Source of the DNA: Rhodocyclaceae bacterium
GTDB lineage: Bacteria > Pseudomonadota > Gammaproteobacteria > Burkholderiales > Rhodocyclaceae
NCBI GenBank assembly: GCA_030681195.1
Contig: JAUXXJ010000054.1
Coordinates: 1-32,275 of the forward strand
Length of the DNA: 32,275 nucleotides
Reading direction: 5' to 3'
Position numbers and translations under genes: made by a program. Below, piece after piece: positions 26,546-32,275 of this stretch (positions are counted from its first letter, which is position 1; each line of letters opens with the position of its first letter). The notes under the pieces were generated by a model, which saw nothing but the letters and a program-made list of their open reading frames with translations, had not been told where the DNA came from and searched no databases.

Positions 26546-26824
26546 ATGACGAAATTGCTAGCCGTCGCTGGAATTATCGGCTTGATTATCGGGGTTGCGG
26601 GGTACGTTTTTATTAGGCTTCAAGCTCGAACTGAGTCTTGGCAAAAAAACAAATGGGAGCGGAATCATGCTCATCTCAATATCGCCGATTTAGATGCTGC
26701 CAGAAAATCTGAGTATGACCGTAGGATATTTCCGGGATGCTCAAACAAAATCCTTTTTTCCTCAATAATTGTTGTGCTTCTAGTTTTTGTTGTGGCAGAG
26801 CTAGGTTTGTTGCGTCCAAGCTGA
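26546..26824 (+). CDS. Small two-helix membrane protein of unknown function
   Basis: The 92-residue product has two membrane helices: about residues 3-24 (LLAVAGIIGLIIGVAGYVFI) and about 69-86 (ILFSSIIVVLLVFVVAEL). A charged soluble loop (KNKWERNHAHLNIADLDAARKSEYDRR) lies between them. I do not recognise the family. The start is the ATG at 26546, preceded by GGAAG; a TTG two codons earlier is possible. It follows the 26014 gene and shares its lower GC content. Small membrane proteins are common effectors of phage-exclusion and abortive systems, but nothing here proves that role. Confidence 0.75.
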   Translation: MTKLLAVAGIIGLIIGVAGYVFIRLQARTESWQKNKWERNHAHLNIADLDAARKSEYDRRIFPGCSNKILFSSIIVVLLVFVVAELGLLRPS

Positions 26825-26962
26825 CCCGTGAATCTGAATGTTGATGAAAACGAACTCATCTCAGGCTTTCTTCGGACGCCACATCGACTGAAGCGCGAGT
26901 ACTCGGGCGACGGCTGAAGCGAAAAATGAGGCGGCAGCAGTGTTAGGCCATCGCATCTGTAA

Positions 26963-27006
26963 GTAAGGTTTAGGTAGGGATTTTTGCTCCGCCTAGGAGA
27001 TATGCG
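26963..27006 (+). promoter_or_regulatory. Duplicated leader, copy 1
   Basis: GTAAGGTTTAGGTA (26963-26976) and a ribosome site AGGAGAT (26995-27001) precede the ATG at 27007. The same two blocks recur, with nearly the same spacing, at 27917-27930 and 27949-27955 before the ATG at 27962. Only one base differs in the first block. The 180 bases before this leader (26825-27006) hold no supported gene. Confidence 0.6.
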
Positions 27007-27630
27007 ATGCCACAAAAGTTGAAACTACCACCGGAGATTGAGGCGCTGCCCCCAGAGGAACGCGAGTTGGTGACGCGGCTGGTGGCGGAGAAGCTGGCAC
27101 TTGAACATGTGAAAGCTGTCAGAGGTAAGCCTGATGCAGAGCCGCATACCAAATCAGATCAGCAGAATATAGTCGCTGGCAACGGACAACCCAACATGAG
27201 ACGACTTATCTCAATTATTGCCGACGCCCGATTAGCTACGGGCGTTACTGGGGTGCTTCTACTTCTGAGCATGGTGTTCCCCCCGTTTTACATTCAGCTT
27301 CCAAACGGTCTCGTCTTTGGTCTTGGTTATGGTTTTTTGCTTAACTGGCCTGAATACGATGGGTGGCAGGGCCTTATCGCATGGAAGACTCAACTGGTCC
27401 AGTTCGCCGGAATAGCACTACTCTACTTTTTCTGGAAACGATTGATCTTGCTTGTGAAGCCAAGTGATGCCGAAAACCCTGCTCACGGAATTATGGGCAG
27501 CGTGGAGCGATTGATACTGCTAGTTCTGCAACGGAGACATGAATCTCGGTTGGAAATTGAAACAATGAAAGCCGACGTAAGGTTAAGAATTGCCGAAATC
27601 GAAGAGGCAACTCGAAAGCGGCGACTATAG
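27007..27630 (+). CDS. Unknown membrane protein with a duplicated N-terminal domain
   Basis: This 207-residue protein begins with a conserved-looking 40-residue segment (KLKLPPEIEALPPEEREL, then RLVAEKLALEHVKAVRGK) that recurs in the 60-residue protein at 27962. Two hydrophobic stretches follow (VTGVLLLLSMVFPPFYIQLP at about 79-98 and LVQFAGIALLYFFWKRLILLV at about 138-158). A long charged helix ends the protein (RHESRLEIETMKADVRLRIAEIEEATRKRR), probably a coiled coil. It is likely anchored in the inner membrane with both ends in the cytoplasm. I do not recognise the family. AGGAGAT five bases before the ATG fixes the start. Confidence 0.82.
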   Translation: MPQKLKLPPEIEALPPEERELVTRLVAEKLALEHVKAVRGKPDAEPHTKSDQQNIVAGNGQPNMRRLISIIADARLATGVTGVLLLLSMVFPPFYIQLPNGLVFGLGYGFLLNWPEYDGWQGLIAWKTQLVQFAGIALLYFFWKRLILLVKPSDAENPAHGIMGSVERLILLVLQRRHESRLEIETMKADVRLRIAEIEEATRKRRL

Positions 27631-27655
27631 GGAAGTCCAACATGACCAAAGGAAT

Positions 27656-27883
27656 ATGCCTGACCCTCTTAATGGACTTGCCGCCGCAGCAAGCGCAGCG
27701 TTTGGGTAAAAGATTGTTGCAGTTGGGCCAACAGCGGGACGATTCATTGAGCTTAACGGAATCCATCTTGCAGGAACAAACGACATCATCCCCAGAGTCG
27801 ATGTCAGCCCCATCAACATCATTGGAGACGAAATCCAGTTCATAGCCAGCCATCCCAAAAAAAACCGAGGGAGGGTGCAGTGA
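27656..27883 (+). pseudogene. Small ORF interrupted by an in-frame TAA
   Basis: From the ATG at 27656 the frame reads MPDPLNGLAAAASAAFG, then TAA (27707-27709). It continues without a further stop for 57 codons (KIVAVGPTAGRFIELNGIHL, then NDIIPRVDVSPINIIGDEI and IASHPKKNRGRVQ) to TGA at 27881. The downstream part looks like real protein and has no ATG, GTG or TTG start between the TAA and it. A nonsense mutation in a gene of about 75 codons is the simplest reading. A different 67-codon ORF overlaps it (27642-27845) and has the better-placed ribosome site, but its Ser/Gln-rich translation looks like a shadow. Confidence 0.45.
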
Positions 27884-27916
27884 GTCGCCGTGCGCGGTAG
27901 TAGTCGAGAACAGGGA

Positions 27917-27961
27917 GTAAGGTTCAGGTATGGTTTCGTCCCCCCCCCAAGGAGATTCGTG
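27917..27961 (+). promoter_or_regulatory. Duplicated leader, copy 2
   Basis: GTAAGGTTCAGGTA (27917-27930) and AGGAGAT (27949-27955) match copy 1 in sequence and spacing (first block 44-45 bases before the ATG in both). A run of eight C (27940-27947) lies between them and is a likely slippage site. Confidence 0.6.
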
Positions 27962-28144
27962 ATGTCGCAAAAATTCAAACTGCCACCTGAAATCGCGGCA
28001 CTGTCGCCAGATGAACGTGAGGCCGTCCTGAAACTGCTGGCCGAAAAACTGGCAATCGAGCACGTCAGAGCGATGCGCGGACAAGGCAAGTCAGGTCAGG
28101 AAGCGGAAGATCCGGACAAGGTGCGGGGTGGGGAGAATAAGTAA
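27962..28144 (+). CDS. Short paralogue of the 27007 protein N-terminus
   Basis: The 60-residue product (KFKLPPEIAALSPDEREA, then LKLLAEKLAIEHVRAMRG) aligns over about 40 residues without gaps to the start of the 27007 protein, then ends in a short charged tail with no membrane helix. It is therefore a stand-alone copy of that N-terminal domain. It may be a regulator or partner, or the remnant of a longer copy whose membrane part was lost. The ATG is fixed by AGGAGAT in the duplicated leader. It is the last gene before the non-coding right end of the element. Confidence 0.75.
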   Translation: MSQKFKLPPEIAALSPDEREAVLKLLAEKLAIEHVRAMRGQGKSGQEAEDPDKVRGGENK

Positions 28145-28743
28145 GCACCGCCAAGCACAGGACATGCCCTCCCCCGAAAAGTCGGCGCTGGCGGGACGGC
28201 GCTTATGCAACTGGCGACCTTGATAGCGAAGCGCCAGCGGAGCGAAGCACCACCCTTGCGCAATGCAGTGAGGGCGCGGACGCGCTGGATGGTGGGGTGA
28301 GCGGCGAAGGGGCGCAAGACATAACAGACCATTACCCGAACCCGAAGGGCGCGAAGCGATGGGCCACCAAGCGAAGCCCTGCGCAACGACTGGCACATTT
28401 TGGGTAATGTGCTGTTATGTTGAATCGCTTGCGATTTACCCCGTAGCCGCGCATCGTTCATCTGACTATGAACACCGGGCGCAAGGGCGTCGGCGGTTCA
28501 GGCACCCCCGACGGTAGCCCCTGCAAGCCGCAAGCTGGCGAGCGGGTTCATTGCTGGCCTGCGCTGTGGCGAAGCGGGGCGGGTTAGAAGGTGCGGCGGT
28601 AGCGGGAGAGATAGAGCCGAGGGCGAAGCCTTCGGCGTGGTACAGTCAGTGACAAGGTAGCGAAGGCGCGGGGCTTGCTGTTTCTGGTGCAAGCGCCGTG
28701 TCTGAGCGGTGCGGGGTAATCGTAAATTCCTAGGGGGGGTGGC
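28145..28743. other. Gene-free right end of the element
   Basis: About 600 GC-rich bases carry no ORF that I can support. The several overlapping minus-strand frames are Arg/Pro/Ala-rich and look like shadows of skewed sequence. The stretch contains a long inverted repeat (28319-28420), a tight hairpin AATCGC-TT-GCGATT (28423-28436), and six copies of GCGAAGC at 28226, 28242, 28351, 28371, 28569 and 28623. GCGAAGC is known to form a very stable DNA mini-hairpin. Possible roles are replication origin, transfer or packaging signal, or structured RNA. Confidence 0.6.
28319..28420. repeat. 19-bp inverted repeat with a 64-base loop
   Basis: Arms at 28319-28337 (ACATAACAG, then CATTACCC) and 28402-28420 (GGGTAATG, then CTGTTATGT) pair at 17 of 19 positions. 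The two mismatches are adjacent, in the middle. The outer AAC...GTT and the unpaired centre recall integron attC geometry, but the R-box consensus (RYYYAAC/GTTRRRY) is off by one base in each box and no extra-helical base is present. A structured RNA or replication element is equally possible. Confidence 0.7.
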
Positions 28744-28763
28744 GTGGGTAGAAATGTGGGTAG
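28744..28763. repeat. Probable integrase arm-type site, right end
   Basis: GTGGGTAGAAATGTGGGTAG matches 19074-19093 at 18 of 20 positions in the same orientation. It lies 54 bp inside the right border, which suits an integrase or excisionase arm site. Confidence 0.55.
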
Positions 28764-28765
28764 AA

Positions 28766-28805
28766 TAAAACTAAAAACCCGCAAAGCCTGTAGCAGTGCG
28801 GGTTT
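28766..28805 (-). terminator. Terminator of tRNA-Ser
   Basis: The perfect eight-base stem AAACCCGC/GCGGGTTT (28775-28782/28798-28805) on the minus strand is followed by TTTAGTTTTATT. It starts 12 bases after the tRNA 3' end. Because it lies on the element side of the attachment core, the element appears to supply the tRNA terminator. Confidence 0.75.
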
Positions 28806-28816
28806 CGGCGTTACTA

Positions 28817-28905
<89 letters not shown>

Positions 28906-28915
28906 GACGCCGCGG

Positions 28916-28943
28916 ATTATAACCGTGACGCCCCGCTTGTCTT
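28916..28943 (-). promoter_or_regulatory. Promoter of tRNA-Ser
   Basis: On the minus strand, TATAAT (28921-28916) lies 10 bp before the tRNA and is preceded 16 bp upstream by AAGACA (28943-28938), a four-of-six match to the -35. The G/C-rich bases between the -10 and the tRNA resemble the discriminator of stringently controlled promoters. Confidence 0.7.
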
Positions 28944-28970
28944 TAGGGTAGCTGCGATTTCTCGACATTC

Positions 28971-31676
<2,706 letters not shown>

Positions 31677-31726
31677 TTAGATTGATAGAGGGGGAGCAGG
31701 GGAGCATTTTAGTCGGAGGAACGCCG

Positions 31727-31990
31727 ATGATTTCCATCAAGGACTGCATCGATTACAGCGACCTGACCGAAGACGAGGTCGCCACCATCGCGGAACACGA
31801 ACATCTGCCCTATGCCTGTGCCGCCCAGTTGGCCTGTTGTCTTGCGCAGAGTCAGGACGGCACCGAGTTATTGCGTTGCCTGCTCAAGAATGCCGTTTGC
31901 GATGCCGAACAGTGTGGTCATGAGGCGGCCCTGCAAAAGGCCACCCGTGCGTTGTCTCAGTTTTCGGCCAACCATCCCGAAACCGGCTAG
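31727..31990 (+). CDS. Small cysteine-rich protein of unknown function
   Basis: The 87-residue product has seven cysteines (KDC, YACAAQLACC, LLRC, NAVC, EQC) and an acidic helical N-terminus (YSDLTEDEVATIAEHEHLP). No signal peptide or membrane helix is visible, so it is probably cytoplasmic, where a metal or Fe-S site is plausible. I do not recognise the family. A strong GGAGGA site lies six bases before the ATG; the frame extends 24 codons upstream but that part overlaps the serS promoter region. It is divergent from serS and appears monocistronic. Confidence 0.8.
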   Translation: MISIKDCIDYSDLTEDEVATIAEHEHLPYACAAQLACCLAQSQDGTELLRCLLKNAVCDAEQCGHEAALQKATRALSQFSANHPETG

Positions 31991-32168
31991 GCGATCACCG
32001 TCGACATCGATTGCCTTTCAATTACCCGCCTGCCAGATAACTACGAAAGCAGCAAGCAGAATATTTTTGGCCATACACATTCATACGCAGAATCTTCTTC
32101 CTAGAATCCCTGGTTGCAATCAGGGAGATTATTTAACCTAAAAACCGCAGTTAGCCGATACCGTTTGC

Positions 32169-32275
32169 ATGATTTGCGAGCAATCGGAGGATTGGTGGCG
32201 GACCGATACCGGCGAGAGTCTGTTTGAGATGATCGCAAACGCGAAGCCAGACCGCTTGGGGATTCAACTGCTCCG
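32169..32275 (+). CDS. Possible partial ORF at the window end
   Basis: From the ATG at 32169 the frame stays open to the end of the window (35 codons, starting MICEQSEDWWRTDTGES). There is no clear ribosome site and the product is not recognised. The 178 bases before it hold only a hairpin TCCCTG/CAGGGA (32107-32112/32121-32126). Confidence 0.35.
   Translation, partial: MICEQSEDWWRTDTGESLFEMIANAKPDRLGIQLL

Noticed and set aside
26880..26960. GTTAGGC near 26941 as an integron attC R box
   Set aside because: No matching GCCTAAC-type box or paired arm lies upstream within attC distance.
27491..28084. 197-codon minus-strand ORF across the duplicated leaders
   Set aside because: It is antisense to two genes and to the interrupted ORF; sequence on the plus strand is better supported by the paralogous N-termini and ribosome sites.
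28091..28692. Minus-strand ORFs of 64-121 codons in the right end of the element
   Set aside because: Arg/Pro/Ala-rich, mutually overlapping and without ribosome sites. Inverted repeats and heptamers run through them. A protein database search could reverse this if a verified homologue exists.

Overview
The window looks like chromosome of a GC-rich motile betaproteobacterium. Rhodocyclales-like is my best guess, from the flhDC master regulator, the TonB, RND and MltF complement and the general protein style; no rRNA or other taxonomic marker is present. Backbone genes occupy about 1-17.9 kb and 28.8-32.3 kb. A roughly 9.9 kb integrative element sits between them.

Left backbone. flhD and flhC run on the minus strand, with a small possible membrane-protein ORF beyond a hairpin. 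Upstream of flhD is a 661-residue HDOD-REC-GGDEF signalling protein. A Nudix hydrolase with a zinc ribbon converges on a TonB-like protein, which is divergent from an HNH nuclease. Next is a plus-strand run: a 1714-residue DEDD exonuclease-RecQ-UvrD fusion, an unrecognised 183-residue protein, a YgiQ-type radical SAM protein, and an RND efflux adaptor and pump. The last four genes are joined by stop/start overlaps. The pump ends tail-to-tail with a tusE-type gene, sharing 4 bp.

Island. A Phd/YefM-RelE/ParE toxin-antitoxin pair (18.1-18.7 kb) has its own promoter and operator palindrome. A 14-bp copy of the 3' end of tRNA-Ser(CGA) follows at 18938-18951, and the intact tRNA lies at 28818-28905 on the minus strand. 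Between them is an element with a P4-type tyrosine integrase, an AlpA-like regulator, small HTH and unknown proteins, a PriCT/Toprim/DUF3987 primase-helicase-like protein, an unknown Cys-containing protein, an SSB-like OB-fold protein and an HGGxSTGP protein. These core genes are mostly start/stop-coupled. No capsid, terminase or conjugation genes are seen, so it resembles a satellite-type or mobilised integrative element. Its right third (25.7-28.1 kb) is accessory cargo: an XRE repressor divergent from two unknown genes, then two genes with duplicated leaders and N-termini around an ORF interrupted by an in-frame stop. A 600-bp gene-free end follows, with a long inverted repeat and clustered GCGAAGC heptamers. 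Repeats near both ends look like integrase arm sites. A third copy outside the left border suggests an older insertion at the same tRNA, which may have brought the toxin-antitoxin pair.

Right backbone. mltF is divergent from the tRNA and overlaps the 3' end of serS by 18 bp. A small Cys-rich protein gene and a possible truncated ORF finish the window.

The best candidates for something undescribed are the 25.7-28.1 kb cargo module and the structured non-coding right end of the element. Functions there are inferred from position only.
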